A program made the translations under genes and the position numbers. 64,000 nucleotides of DNA from Variovorax ginsengisoli (GTDB taxonomy: Bacteria; Pseudomonadota; Gammaproteobacteria; Burkholderiales; Burkholderiaceae_C): the NCBI RefSeq assembly GCF_030486595.1, contig NZ_JAUJZH010000010.1, positions 1 to 64,000 on the forward strand, in the 5' to 3' direction. This document shows, one piece after another, positions 42,483-52,278 of this stretch (the stretch's first letter is position 1; each line of letters starts with the position of its first letter). Below the pieces are notes generated by a model, which was not told the DNA's origin, did not search any database, and saw only the letters and a list, made by a program, of their open reading frames with translations.

Positions 42483-43565
42483 ATGAACATGAGCAACAGC
42501 AACGAGATGCGGGCCCTCGCGACGGTGAGCGATCCGCGCTGGGCGGCGGTGGCCGCGCGCGACCCGGCCGCCGATGGCCGCTTCGTCTATTCGGTGCGGA
42601 CCACCGGCGTCTACTGCCGGCCCTCGTGCGGCGCCCGACCCGCGCGGCCCGAGAACGTCGACTTCCACGCCAGCCCGGCCGAGGCCGAGCGCGCAGGCTT
42701 CCGGCCCTGCATGCGGTGCAAGCCCGGCCAGCCGGCGCGCGCCGAGCGGCAGGCGGTCCAAGTCGCCGACCTGTGTCGCTTCATCGAATGCGCCGAGCAG
42801 GCCCCCACACTCGACGAACTGGCCGAGCGTGCCGGCCTGAGCGCATCGCACGTCCAGCGGCTTTTCAAGGCGGTGACCGGGCTGACGCCGAAGGCCTACG
42901 CGGCCGCGCACCGCGCCCACCGCGTGCGCGAGTCGCTGGGCCGCAGCGAATCGGTCACCAGCGCCATCTACGACGCCGGCTACAACTCCAACGGCCGCTT
43001 CTACGAGGATGCCGACCGGACGCTCGGCATGACGCCCACGGCCTGGCGTGCCGGCGGTGCCGACACAGAGATCCGCTTTGCCATCGGCGCCTGCGCGCTC
43101 GGCGCCATCCTGGTGGCGCAGAGCGCGCGCGGCGTCTGCGCGATCGCGCTCGGGGACGATCCCGATGCGCTGGCGCGCGATCTGCAGGACCGCTTCCCGA
43201 AGGCCCTGCTGATCGGCGCCGACCCGGCCTTCGAGGCGCTGGTGGCCCGGGTGGTCGGCTTTGTCGAGGCGCCGGCGCTCGGGCTCGACCTGCCATTGGA
43301 CCTGCGCGGCTCGGCCTTCCAGCTGCGCGTGTGGCGGGCGCTGCGCGAGATCCCGGCCGGCGCGACCGCGAGCTACAGCCAGATCGCCGAGCGCATCGGC
43401 GCGCCGAAGTCGGTGCGCGCCGTGGCCCAGGCCTGCGGCGCCAACGCGCTGGCGGTGGCGATCCCGTGTCACCGCGTGGTGCGCAGCGACGGCAGCCTCT
43501 CGGGCTATCGCTGGGGCGTGGAGCGCAAGAGCGCGCTGCTGCAACGAGAGGCGGAACACTCGTGA
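42483..43565 (+). CDS. ada: Ada: alkylation-response activator and O6-methylguanine-DNA methyltransferase
   Basis: This 360-residue protein has the full Ada layout. The zinc domain (residues 15-90) has cysteines in VYCRPSCGARPARPENV and RPCMRCKPG; methylation of one of these by phosphotriester repair turns Ada into an activator. An AraC-type helix-turn-helix follows (LDELAERAGLSASHVQRLFK, then DAGYNSNGRFYEDADRTLG). The methyltransferase domain ends with the suicide cysteine in AVAIPCHRVVR. It starts a three-gene operon with two oxygenases. The ATG at 42483 follows GAGGA. Confidence 0.96.
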   Translation: MNMSNSNEMRALATVSDPRWAAVAARDPAADGRFVYSVRTTGVYCRPSCGARPARPENVDFHASPAEAERAGFRPCMRCKPGQPARAERQAVQVADLCRFIECAEQAPTLDELAERAGLSASHVQRLFKAVTGLTPKAYAAAHRAHRVRESLGRSESVTSAIYDAGYNSNGRFYEDADRTLGMTPTAWRAGGADTEIRFAIGACALGAILVAQSARGVCAIALGDDPDALARDLQDRFPKALLIGADPAFEALVARVVGFVEAPALGLDLPLDLRGSAFQLRVWRALREIPAGATASYSQIAERIGAPKSVRAVAQACGANALAVAIPCHRVVRSDGSLSGYRWGVERKSALLQREAEHS

Positions 43566-43594
43566 GCCCCCGCCCGGCCGTTCCGAAGGGGGCT

Positions 43595-43608
43595 CGCACC
43601 GCAGTGCG
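43595..43608. repeat. Small hairpin of a REP-like family between ada and the oxygenase gene
   Basis: CGCAC-CGCA-GTGCG forms a compact stem in the 61 bases between ada and the next gene. The surroundings (GGGGGCTCGCACCGCAGTG) recall the right part of the REP copy at 28891. It lies within the operon, so it may modulate rather than end transcription. Confidence 0.35.
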
Positions 43609-43626
43609 AAGCACGGAGGTTTCCCA

Positions 43627-44331
43627 GTGAGCGCACGCGACATCGACACGGTCGACTGGGCGCAGGTCGCAAGCGACCTGGACGAACAGGGCCATGCCGT
43701 CATCAAGGCACTGCTGACGCCCGAACAGTGCCGATCGACGGCCGCGCTCTACGCCGGGGCGGGCCCGTTTCGCAGCCGGGTCGTGATGGAGCGCCACGGC
43801 TTCGGACGCGGTGAGTACAAGTACTTCGACCATCCGTTGCCGGGCCTGGTCGCGGGACTGCGCGAATCGGTCTACCCGCGGCTCGCGCCGATCGCCAACC
43901 GCTGGAACGAGGCCATGGGCGTCGATGTGCGCTATCCCCCGCAGCATGCCGAGTTCATCGCCCGCTGCCATGCGGCGGGGCAATGCAAGCCCACGCCTCT
44001 GCTCCTGCAATACGGCCCCGGCGACTACAACTGCCTGCACCAGGATCTCTACGGCGAGCAGGTCTTTCCGTTGCAGATGGTGGTGTTGCTGTCCGAGCCG
44101 GAGCGCGATTTCTCCGGTGGAGAATTCGTCATGACCGAGCAGCGCCCGCGCATGCAGTCGCGGCCGATGGTGCTGCCGCTGCGGCAGGGCGACGCCGCGG
44201 TGATCGCGGTGCATCACCGCCCGGTGCAGGGCACGCGCGGCGCCTACCGTGTCAACCTGCGCCACGGCGTGAGCCTCGTGAGGTCAGGCCGCCGGCACAC
44301 GCTGGGCATCATCTTTCACGACGCCACCTGA
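43627..44331 (+). CDS. 2OG-Fe(II) oxygenase of the DNA-repair-linked type
   Basis: This 234-residue protein matches the family described as an oxygenase acting on damaged DNA (PF09859). The iron triad is HQDLYGEQ (His, Asp) and the later histidine in VHHRPVQGTRGAYRVNLRHG, with the arginine that binds 2-oxoglutarate near the end. GTG at 43627 follows GGAGG by eight bases. It lies between ada and alkB and abuts alkB exactly, so it is probably part of the adaptive response. Direct activity of this family is little studied. Confidence 0.87.
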   Translation: MSARDIDTVDWAQVASDLDEQGHAVIKALLTPEQCRSTAALYAGAGPFRSRVVMERHGFGRGEYKYFDHPLPGLVAGLRESVYPRLAPIANRWNEAMGVDVRYPPQHAEFIARCHAAGQCKPTPLLLQYGPGDYNCLHQDLYGEQVFPLQMVVLLSEPERDFSGGEFVMTEQRPRMQSRPMVLPLRQGDAAVIAVHHRPVQGTRGAYRVNLRHGVSLVRSGRRHTLGIIFHDAT

Positions 44332-44976
44332 ATGACCCTGGACCTGTTCGAACCCGATGCGCCGTCGATGGAGCCGCTGGCGCCCGGCGCGGTCGTGCTG
44401 CGGCGCTTCGCGTGCCGGCACGATGCGGCCCTGCTCGCGGCCGTGCAGGCCGTGACCGCGCGGGCGCCGTTTCGCCATCTCGTGACCCCGGGCGGCTTCA
44501 CGATGTCGGTCGCGATGAGCAACTGCGGTGCGCTGGGCTGGGTCAGCGATCGCACCGGCTACCGCTATGACCCGATCGATCCCGACAGCGGGCGGGCCTG
44601 GCCTTCGATGCCGGCCGCCTTTGCCGCGCTGGCGGCGCAGGCGGCCGCGGAGGCCGGCTTCGACGGCTTCGTGCCCGATGCCTGCCTCGTCAATCGCTAC
44701 CTGCCCGGCACCCGCCTGTCGCTGCACCAGGACCGCGACGAGCGCGATCTGGGCCAGCCGATCGTCTCGGTGTCGCTCGGCCTGCCTGCGGTGTTCCAGT
44801 TCGGCAGCCCGACGCGCAGCGACAGGCCGCGGCGCGTGCCGCTCGCCCACGGCGACGTCGTGGTGTGGGGCGGGCCGGCCCGACTCAATTTCCACGGCGT
44901 GCTGCCGCTGAAGGAGGGCGAGCACCCGATGCTCGGCGCCTCGCGCATCAACCTCACGTTTCGGAAAGCGGGTTGA
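44332..44976 (+). CDS. alkB: DNA oxidative demethylase AlkB
   Basis: This 214-residue 2OG-Fe(II) dioxygenase removes methyl groups from 1-methyladenine and 3-methylcytosine. The iron and substrate motifs are present: NRYLPGTRLSLHQDRDERDL, then SVSLGLPAVFQFG, DVVVWGGPARLNFHGV and the closing [10 protein letters not shown] with the 2OG arginine. It starts directly after the stop of the oxygenase gene. Its last 23 bases overlap the end of the convergent MBL gene. Confidence 0.96.
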   Translation: MTLDLFEPDAPSMEPLAPGAVVLRRFACRHDAALLAAVQAVTARAPFRHLVTPGGFTMSVAMSNCGALGWVSDRTGYRYDPIDPDSGRAWPSMPAAFAALAAQAAAEAGFDGFVPDACLVNRYLPGTRLSLHQDRDERDLGQPIVSVSLGLPAVFQFGSPTRSDRPRRVPLAHGDVVVWGGPARLNFHGVLPLKEGEHPMLGASRINLTFRKAG

Positions 44977-46027
44977 ACGCGCGGCGCGGCGGCAGCCGGC
45001 GCGTCTCGCCGATCGCGGTGACGAAGAATTCCTCTTCCGCCAGCCCTCTGAGCTCGCGCAGTTCCGCCAGCTTGCGCGGCGGTTCGTCCAGCGCCTCGTC
45101 GGTCAGCTGGAACACGCCCCAGTGGATGCCGAGCGAGCGCTTGGCGCCGAGGTCGGCGTGGATCCGCAAGGCTTCTCCCACATCCACGTGCTGATCGCGC
45201 ATGAACCACCGCGGCGCATAGGCGCCGATCGGGATCAGCGCCAGATCGAAGCCGCCGCCCTGGGTCACGGTCTGCCGGTCGCTGAAGTGCTGGCGGATGT
45301 CGCCGAAGTCGCGCGAGTAGCCGGTGTCGCCCGTGAACAGCAGGTGGCAGTCGGGCGCCAGCACGGCGAAGCCGCCCCACAGCGTGGCCATGGCGTCGCG
45401 CGGGCTGCGCGAGGACCAGTGCTGGGCCGGCACCAGGGCCACTTCGACCGGGCCCCGCGGGCCTTCGAGGCGCTGGCGGTCCCACCAGTCGAGTTCGATC
45501 GAGCGCGTGATGCCGCGCGCCGCCAGCCAATCCTTGAGGCCCAGCGGTACGACAAACAACGGCGGGCCGCCCGGCTGCCGGTTCAGCGCCGCCACGGAGG
45601 CCGCGTCGAGGTGGTCGTAGTGGTTGTGCGAGACCAGGACCAGGTCGACGTGCGGCAGTTCGGCCAGCGCGAGCCCCGGGGCCGCATGGCGGCGCGGGCC
45701 GAGCAGCGGCAGCGGGGAGGCGCGCTGTGAAAACATCGGATCGGTCAGCAGGGTCAGTCCGCCCATCTGGACCATCGCCGTCGCGTGGCCGATCCAGGTG
45801 ACGGCCGGCTGCATCGCGGCACCCGCGAGTGCGTTGGCACGCAGCCAGTCCAGTTCGGGCGCGACGCGCGGCGTCGCTGCCTGCGGCGGCGGCGGCAGGC
45901 GCAGTCGCGCCGCCTCGCGGCGCCAGCGCAACAGCTCCGACAGGCTCTTGGGCTCGAACTCGAGGTAGTTGTTCTGGAAGCCGTTCGGGCGGTGGTGCGA
46001 CTTGCCGGGGTCGTGGTACGGATTCAT
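44954..46027 (-). CDS. MBL-fold metallo-hydrolase (UlaG/NAPE-PLD-like)
   Basis: This 357-residue protein has a metallo-beta-lactamase fold with [19 protein letters not shown], the metal motif [26 protein letters not shown] and [12 protein letters not shown]. This pattern occurs in N-acyl-phosphatidylethanolamine phospholipase D relatives and UlaG. There is no signal peptide. The substrate is unknown; phospholipid-related or lactone activity is possible. Confidence 0.87.
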   Translation of the reverse strand: MNPYHDPGKSHHRPNGFQNNYLEFEPKSLSELLRWRREAARLRLPPPPQAATPRVAPELDWLRANALAGAAMQPAVTWIGHATAMVQMGGLTLLTDPMFSQRASPLPLLGPRRHAAPGLALAELPHVDLVLVSHNHYDHLDAASVAALNRQPGGPPLFVVPLGLKDWLAARGITRSIELDWWDRQRLEGPRGPVEVALVPAQHWSSRSPRDAMATLWGGFAVLAPDCHLLFTGDTGYSRDFGDIRQHFSDRQTVTQGGGFDLALIPIGAYAPRWFMRDQHVDVGEALRIHADLGAKRSLGIHWGVFQLTDEALDEPPRKLAELRELRGLAEEEFFVTAIGETRRLPPRRAFNPLSET

Positions 46028-46042
46028 CGTGTGGCGCCGACG

Positions 46043-46630
46043 CTAGCCAGCAATCAATTTCTGCACCAGTTCGGCCGTGGTCGCCGCGGTGTACTTGCGC
46101 ATCAGCCGGGCGCGGTGGATCTCGACCGTACGGTGGCTGATCGCCAGCACCCGGCCGATCTCCTTCGAGGTCAGCCCCTTCATCAGCTGCGCCGCGACCT
46201 CGCGCTCGCGCGGCGTCAGGTCGGCCTTTGCGGCCCGCCGCGAGCCCAGGTCCTCGAAGGTCCAGATGCCGGCCTCGTGCGGCACCTCGCGGTTCAGCGC
46301 CTGGCCGCTGACGTGGCACCAGAAGGTTTCGCCCGCAAAGGCACCGTGCAGGCCGCCCAGGCGCTTCATCATGCGGTTGTCGGCATAGCGGCCGCTGGCG
46401 TTCAGAATCGGCTCCATGCGCTTGCCGATGCGCTCGAATTCGACGACGCTCGGGTACAGGACGCGAAACGACTGTCCGACCAGCGCATCGCGCGTGGCAC
46501 CGAACATCTCGCACAGGCGCAGGTTGCAGTCGACGATGATCCGATGGCGCGACAGCACCATGCCGACCGGCGCCTGCTCGAAGGCGAGCCGGTAGTCGAT
46601 GGCGGCGAGCGCGGTGTCGGGTGTGTCCAT
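46043..46630 (-). CDS. LuxR-family regulator with a PAS domain
   Basis: This 195-residue protein has a PAS sensor in residues 8-115 ([20 protein letters not shown]) and a LuxR-type helix-turn-helix in the last 65 ([20 protein letters not shown], then [16 protein letters not shown]). It is divergent from scoAB and shares a 90-base intergenic region with a perfect ten-base-arm inverted repeat. It is likely the regulator of the CoA-transferase genes; the PAS ligand is unknown. Confidence 0.92.
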   Translation of the reverse strand: MDTPDTALAAIDYRLAFEQAPVGMVLSRHRIIVDCNLRLCEMFGATRDALVGQSFRVLYPSVVEFERIGKRMEPILNASGRYADNRMMKRLGGLHGAFAGETFWCHVSGQALNREVPHEAGIWTFEDLGSRRAAKADLTPREREVAAQLMKGLTSKEIGRVLAISHRTVEIHRARLMRKYTAATTAELVQKLIAG

Positions 46631-46636
46631 TACGAA

Positions 46637-46662
46637 ATACTACGTATGCCAGTACGTAGTAT
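46637..46662. promoter_or_regulatory. Perfect inverted repeat, likely operator of the LuxR/PAS regulator
   Basis: ATACTACGTA (46637-46646) and TACGTAGTAT (46653-46662) are exact complements around six bases. It begins seven bases from the regulator's start codon, so binding would also block the regulator's own transcription, and lies about 60 bases upstream of scoA. Confidence 0.7.
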
Positions 46663-46720
46663 CGTCCGGGTTCGGATTTCGACCCGATTCAACCCCCATC
46701 CCATCACCCAGCGAGGAACC

Positions 46721-47521
46721 ATGGCGAACAAGATCTATCCCTCCGCCGACGCGGCGCTCAAGGGCGTCGTGGCCGACGGCCAGACCCTTGCCGTCGGCGG
46801 CTTCGGCCTGTGCGGCATCCCCGAGGCGCTGATCGACGCGCTGCACGACTCGGGCGTCAAGAACCTGACCTGCATCTCGAACAACGCCGGCGTCGACGGC
46901 TTCGGCCTCGGCAGGCTGCTCGAGACCCGGCAGATCAAGAAAATGGTCGCCAGCTATGTCGGCGAGAACAAGGAGTTCGAGCGCCAGTACCTGGCCGGTG
47001 AACTCGAGCTCGAATTCACGCCGCAGGGCACGCTGGCCGAGAAGCTGCGCGCCGGCGGCGCCGGCATCCCGGCCTTCTTCACCAAGACCGGCGTCGGCAC
47101 GCAAGTCGCCGAGGGCAAGGAACTGCGCGAGTTCGATGGCGAGACCTACGTCATGGAACGCTCGCTGGTGCCCGACGTGGCGCTGGTCAAGGCCCACGTG
47201 GCCGACAAGTCGGGCAACCTGCGCTTCCGCCTGACGGCGCGCAACTTCAACCCGGCCGCCGCGATGGCCGGCAAGATCTGCATCGTCGAGGTCGAGAAGA
47301 TCGTCGAGGTCGGCGAGCTGGCGCCCGACGACATCCACCTGCCGGGCATCTACGTGCACCGCATCGTGCTCAACGCCACGCCCGAGAAGCGCATCGAGAA
47401 GCGCACCGTGAGCGCCTCGGTCGATGCCGCCGCCGCCAAGGTCGAGGCCCAGGCCGCGATCGCGCAAGCCGCCGCCGGCAGCGAAGTCCCCGCGCCCATC
47501 AAGAACACCAAAGGAGCCTGA
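46721..47521 (+). CDS. scoA: 3-oxoacid CoA-transferase subunit A
   Basis: This 266-residue subunit pairs with the next gene to move CoA between succinyl-CoA and a 3-oxoacid such as acetoacetate. Family parts are [50 protein letters not shown] and the later [18 protein letters not shown]. The usual length is about 235; here an alanine-rich tail of about 30 residues is added. GAGGAA precedes the ATG at 46721. It follows the LuxR operator. Confidence 0.94.
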   Translation: MANKIYPSADAALKGVVADGQTLAVGGFGLCGIPEALIDALHDSGVKNLTCISNNAGVDGFGLGRLLETRQIKKMVASYVGENKEFERQYLAGELELEFTPQGTLAEKLRAGGAGIPAFFTKTGVGTQVAEGKELREFDGETYVMERSLVPDVALVKAHVADKSGNLRFRLTARNFNPAAAMAGKICIVEVEKIVEVGELAPDDIHLPGIYVHRIVLNATPEKRIEKRTVSASVDAAAAKVEAQAAIAQAAAGSEVPAPIKNTKGA

Positions 47522-47522
47522 C

Positions 47523-48161
<639 letters not shown>

Positions 48162-48174
48162 GGCCGCGAGCCGC

Positions 48175-49797
48175 TCAGGGCGTCGCCGCGGGCGCTGGCG
48201 GCGCTGCTGCCGCCGGCGGCGGATTCGGCGGCAGCTGGTAGCTCCAGGTCTCGCTGATCGGCAGGTCGCCCTGCACCAGGGCGGCCCGCATCTCGACCGG
48301 CAGGGCCGGGTTCTTCACCCGTACTCGCAGCGACACGCGCCAGCCCTTGGTCGCCGGGTTGCGCTCGATGCCGACGTCGATCAGATCGGCGTTGTCGCCC
48401 ACGCTGACCCGCGGCCTGACCTCGGTGCCGGCCGGCAGGCTGGCCAGCGCCGGGCCTTCGAAATCGATCAGGAAGGCGCTGTTGCCGTCGAGCTTGCGGA
48501 TCAGGTTGGCCTGCAGCTGCTCGCTGTCGGTGTGGAAGGTCTGGCGGACCCAGGCGTTGGCGGCATCGTGCAGCGCCGGCTCGTCGGTGGTCCAGTGCAT
48601 GCGGTAGGCGAACTGCAGCATCTGGCCGCGCCGGGTGGGCGCGTCGGGCGTCCAGAAGGCCACGATGTTGTCGTTGGTCTCGTCCGGCGTCGGGATTTCC
48701 ATCAGCGTGACGCGGCCCTTGCCCCATTGGCCCTGCGGCTCGATCCAGGCGCTCGGGCGCAGGTCGTATCGGTCCTTGAGGTCTTCGTAGCGCGAGAACT
48801 CGCGGCCGCGCTGCAGCAGGCCGAAGCCCTTCAGGTTCTCGACCTCGAACGAGCTGATCGCCAGCTGGCGCGGGTTGTTGAGCGGCCGCCAGAGCCATTC
48901 GCCGCTGCCGGTGCGCAGCGCCAGGCCGTTCGAATCATGGATCGCGGGCCTGAAGCCACGCTTGAGGTCCGACTGCTGGTTCGGGCCGTAGAGGAACATG
49001 CTGGTCAATGGCGCAATGCCCAGCGTCTTGATGTCGCCGCGTACGAAGATGTTGGCCTGCACGTCGACCACCGCGTCCTTGCCCCCGGGCGTCACGATGA
49101 ACTGGTAGGCGCCGGTGGCGCGCGGCGAATCGAGCAGCGCGTAGATCACCAGCTGGCGATCCTGCGGCGCCGGCCGCTGGATCCAGAATTCGCGGAAGTT
49201 GGGAAACTCCTCGCCGCCCGGCGGCGCGGTGTCGATCGCCAGCCCGCGGCTCGACAGCCCGTACACCTGGCCTTTGCCGATCACGCGAAAATAGCTGGCG
49301 CCGAGGAAGCTCACGATCTCGTCGAGCTTGTCGGGCTGGTTGATCGGGTAGAGCACCCGGAAGCCGGCGTAGCCCAATGCCTGGGTCGCGCCGCGGTCGA
49401 AGGCGAGGCCGCCGAAGTCGAAGCGGTCGGGGTCGTACTTGATCTCCTGCACGCCGTCGGCGGTGATCTCGTTGATCCGCACGGCCGAATTGAACTGCAT
49501 GCCCTGGTGGTAGAAGTTCAGCCGGAACGGCGTGTCCAGGTCCTTCCATTCGAAGCGGTCGGCGCGCGGCTGCATCTTCTGGTAGTCGGCGAACTGCATG
49601 TCGCTGAAAGCCGGCGGCAGGTTGTTCACCGGCGCCACGTAGGGCTTGTTCATCAGGGTGCGTGCCTGCGCCGTGACGTCGTCGAGCGAGAAGGCCTGGG
49701 CCTGGCAGGCCCAGAGCAGCAGGGCGGCGGAGGCCAGGGACAGCAGCGCGGGCTTCGGTCCCCGGCGGCGGGCGGCGTGAGCAATCATGAGAATCAA
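48175..49797 (-). CDS. opgG: Periplasmic glucan biosynthesis protein OpgG
   Basis: This 540-residue protein belongs to the OpgG/OpgD family with a Sec signal peptide ([20 protein letters not shown]). Family parts are [60 protein letters not shown] and a proline- and alanine-rich tail. OpgG normally works with the glucosyltransferase OpgH, usually its downstream gene; here no opgH is adjacent. Instead a periplasmic beta-glucosidase gene is divergent from it. The start at 49797 may be at 49788. Confidence 0.94.
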   Translation of the reverse strand: MILMIAHAARRRGPKPALLSLASAALLLWACQAQAFSLDDVTAQARTLMNKPYVAPVNNLPPAFSDMQFADYQKMQPRADRFEWKDLDTPFRLNFYHQGMQFNSAVRINEITADGVQEIKYDPDRFDFGGLAFDRGATQALGYAGFRVLYPINQPDKLDEIVSFLGASYFRVIGKGQVYGLSSRGLAIDTAPPGGEEFPNFREFWIQRPAPQDRQLVIYALLDSPRATGAYQFIVTPGGKDAVVDVQANIFVRGDIKTLGIAPLTSMFLYGPNQQSDLKRGFRPAIHDSNGLALRTGSGEWLWRPLNNPRQLAISSFEVENLKGFGLLQRGREFSRYEDLKDRYDLRPSAWIEPQGQWGKGRVTLMEIPTPDETNDNIVAFWTPDAPTRRGQMLQFAYRMHWTTDEPALHDAANAWVRQTFHTDSEQLQANLIRKLDGNSAFLIDFEGPALASLPAGTEVRPRVSVGDNADLIDVGIERNPATKGWRVSLRVRVKNPALPVEMRAALVQGDLPISETWSYQLPPNPPPAAAAPPAPAATP

Positions 49798-49883
49798 CTT
49801 ATGGAAACTTCCTGTCGTATCTCGGATCTGTCCGAGTCGACAAATATCGGCTTAGCTTAGCATCCAGGGCTAGACAAGCCTTC

Positions 49884-49899
49884 CCCCTCGAGAGAGGGG
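49884..49899 (+). other. Leader hairpin before bglX
   Basis: CCCCTC-GAGA-GAGGGG is a six-pair stem with a GNRA-type loop, 54 bases upstream of bglX. A second small stem, TCGGA-TCTG-TCCGA, lies about 60 bases before it. No T-run follows, so these are not clear terminators. Confidence 0.3.
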
Positions 49900-49952
49900 C
49901 CGTGCGCGAGACGCATCGCCGCACGCGGCGACGAATCCATGAAAGAGACTGA

Positions 49953-52256
49953 ATGAAGATGTCGTTTGTGCTGGCCCTGGCGGCCGGACTGGCCAGCCCG
50001 CTGGCTTTCTCCCAGGCGCAGCCCGCCGCACCGAAAAGCAAAACGGCCTTGGTCGCCGACCTCATTTCAAGAATGACGCTGGACGAGAAGATCGGCCAGC
50101 TCCGCTTGATCAGCATCGGCCCCGAAATGCCGATCGCGCAGCTGGCCGACGAGATCGCGGCCGGCCGGGTCGGCGGCACCTTCAATTCGGTCAACCGCCC
50201 CGACAACCGCCGGCTGCAGGACGCGGCCATGAAGAGCCGGCTGAAGATCCCGATGTTCTACGCCTATGACGTGATCCACGGGCATCGCACCACCTTTCCG
50301 ATCGGCCTCGGGCTGGCGTCGAGCTGGGACCTGGGCGCGGTCGACGTGATGGCGCGTACCGCTGCCCGCGAAGCCAGCGCCGACTCGATCGACATGACCT
50401 TCGCGCCGATGGTCGACATCGCGCGCGACCCGCGCTGGGGCCGCACCTCGGAGGGCTTCGGCGAAGACCCCTACCTGGTGTCCGAGATCGCCAAGGCCGC
50501 GGTCAAGGGCTTCCAGGGCGGCACCTTGCCGGTGCCCGCCGGCCGCATCATGACGGCCGTGAAGCACTTCGCGCTGTACGGCGCGGTGGAAGGCGGGCGC
50601 GACTACAACACGGTCGACATGAGTCCGATGCGGATGTACCAGGACTACCTGCCGCCGTACCGCGCCGCGATCGATGCCGGTTCCGGCGGCGTGATGGTGG
50701 CGCTCAACTCGATCAACGGCGTGCCCGCCACCTCCAACACCTGGCTGATGCAGGACCTGCTGCGCAAGGACTGGGGTTTCAAGGGCGTGGCGGTCAGCGA
50801 CCACGGCGCCATCATCGAGCTGATCCGCCATGGCGTGGCCAAGGACGAGCGCGAGGCCGCCAAGCTCGCGATCAACAACGGCATCGACCTCAGCATGGCC
50901 GATTCGGTCTACCTGAAGGAGCTGCCGGGCCTGGTCAAGTCCGGCGAGGTGAGCATGAAGGCGATCGACAACGCGGTGCGCGAGGTGCTGGGCGCGAAGT
51001 ACGACATGGGCCTGTTCCGCGACCCGTACCTGCGCATCGGCGTGGCCAAGGACGATCCGCCGGACCTCAATGCAGACAGCCGCCTGAGCCGTCCGGCCGC
51101 GCGCGAGGTGGCGCGCAAGTCGATGGTACTGCTCGAGAACCGCAACCGCACGCTGCCGCTGGCGCGCTCGGCCGCCATCGCGCTGGTCGGCCCGCTGGCC
51201 GACGCGCCGATCGACATGCTCGGCAGCTGGTCGGCGGCGGGCTATTCGAAGAACGCGGTCACCTTGCGCGCGGGCCTGAACGCCGCGGTCGCGAAGGACG
51301 GGAAGGGCCGCGTGATCTATGCGCGCGGCGCCAACATCACCAACGACGAGGGTGTTGTCAAGTACCTCAACTTCCTCAACTGGGACACGCCCGAGGTGAC
51401 GCAGGACCCGCGCACGCCGGCCGAGATGATCGCCGAGGCGGTGAAGGCCGCGCAGCAGGCCGATGTGGTCGTGGCGGCGGTCGGCGAGGCGCGCGGCATG
51501 TCGCACGAGTCGTCGAGCCGCACCAGCCTGGACCTGCCGCAGAGCCAGCGCGACCTGATCACCGCGCTCAAGGCCACCGGCAAGCCGCTGGTGCTGGTGC
51601 TCATGAACGGTCGCCCGCTGGCGCTGGTGCGCGAGCAGCAGGAGGCCGACGCGATCCTCGAGACCTGGTACACCGGCACCGAGGGCGGCAACGCGATCGC
51701 CGACGTGCTCTACGGCGACTACAACCCGGCGGGCAAGCTGCCGATCTCGTTCCCGCGCTCGGTCGGGCAGATCCCGACCTACTACAACCATCCGCGGCTG
51801 GGCCGCCCCTTCACGGAAGGCAAGCCGGGCAACTACACCTCGCAGTACTACGAGGAGGTGACCGGCCCGTTGTATCCCTTCGGCTATGGCCTGAGCTACA
51901 CAGACTTCACGCTGTCGGACGTCACGCTGTCGAGCCCGACCATGGCGCGCAACGGCAAGGTGGAAGCGAGCGTGACCGTCAAGAACACGGGCCAGCGCGC
52001 GGGCGAGGCCGTGGTGCAGCTCTATATCCAGGACGTGGCCGCGTCGGTGGTTCGTCCGGTCAAGGAGCTGAGGGATTTTCGCAAGCTCATGCTGCAGCCC
52101 GGCGAGGAGCGCCAGGTGCGCTTCACGGTCGACGAGGACAAGCTCAAGTTCTTCAATGCCCAGCTGCGCCGCGTGGCGGAGCCGGGCCGCTTCAACGTGC
52201 AGATCGGGTTCGACTCGCAGAGCGTGCGCGAGCAGGGATTCGAACTGCTGCAGTAA
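49953..52256 (+). CDS. bglX: Periplasmic beta-glucosidase BglX (GH3)
   Basis: This 767-residue glycoside hydrolase family 3 enzyme has a signal peptide (LALAAGLASPLAFSQAQ), the N-terminal barrel with IPMFYAYDVIHGHRTTFPI, KHFALYGAVEGGRDYN and the nucleophile aspartate in GVAVSDHGAIIELIRHG, a second domain with LVLVLMNGRPLALV, and a C-terminal fibronectin-type domain (VTVKNTGQRAGEAVVQLYI). Divergent from opgG, it may trim periplasmic glucans or take glucose from imported sugars. The ATG at 49953 is preferred. Confidence 0.95.
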   Translation: MKMSFVLALAAGLASPLAFSQAQPAAPKSKTALVADLISRMTLDEKIGQLRLISIGPEMPIAQLADEIAAGRVGGTFNSVNRPDNRRLQDAAMKSRLKIPMFYAYDVIHGHRTTFPIGLGLASSWDLGAVDVMARTAAREASADSIDMTFAPMVDIARDPRWGRTSEGFGEDPYLVSEIAKAAVKGFQGGTLPVPAGRIMTAVKHFALYGAVEGGRDYNTVDMSPMRMYQDYLPPYRAAIDAGSGGVMVALNSINGVPATSNTWLMQDLLRKDWGFKGVAVSDHGAIIELIRHGVAKDEREAAKLAINNGIDLSMADSVYLKELPGLVKSGEVSMKAIDNAVREVLGAKYDMGLFRDPYLRIGVAKDDPPDLNADSRLSRPAAREVARKSMVLLENRNRTLPLARSAAIALVGPLADAPIDMLGSWSAAGYSKNAVTLRAGLNAAVAKDGKGRVIYARGANITNDEGVVKYLNFLNWDTPEVTQDPRTPAEMIAEAVKAAQQADVVVAAVGEARGMSHESSSRTSLDLPQSQRDLITALKATGKPLVLVLMNGRPLALVREQQEADAILETWYTGTEGGNAIADVLYGDYNPAGKLPISFPRSVGQIPTYYNHPRLGRPFTEGKPGNYTSQYYEEVTGPLYPFGYGLSYTDFTLSDVTLSSPTMARNGKVEASVTVKNTGQRAGEAVVQLYIQDVAASVVRPVKELRDFRKLMLQPGEERQVRFTVDEDKLKFFNAQLRRVAEPGRFNVQIGFDSQSVREQGFELLQ

Positions 52257-52278
52257 CGACCCGACGAAAGGCCGCGCC

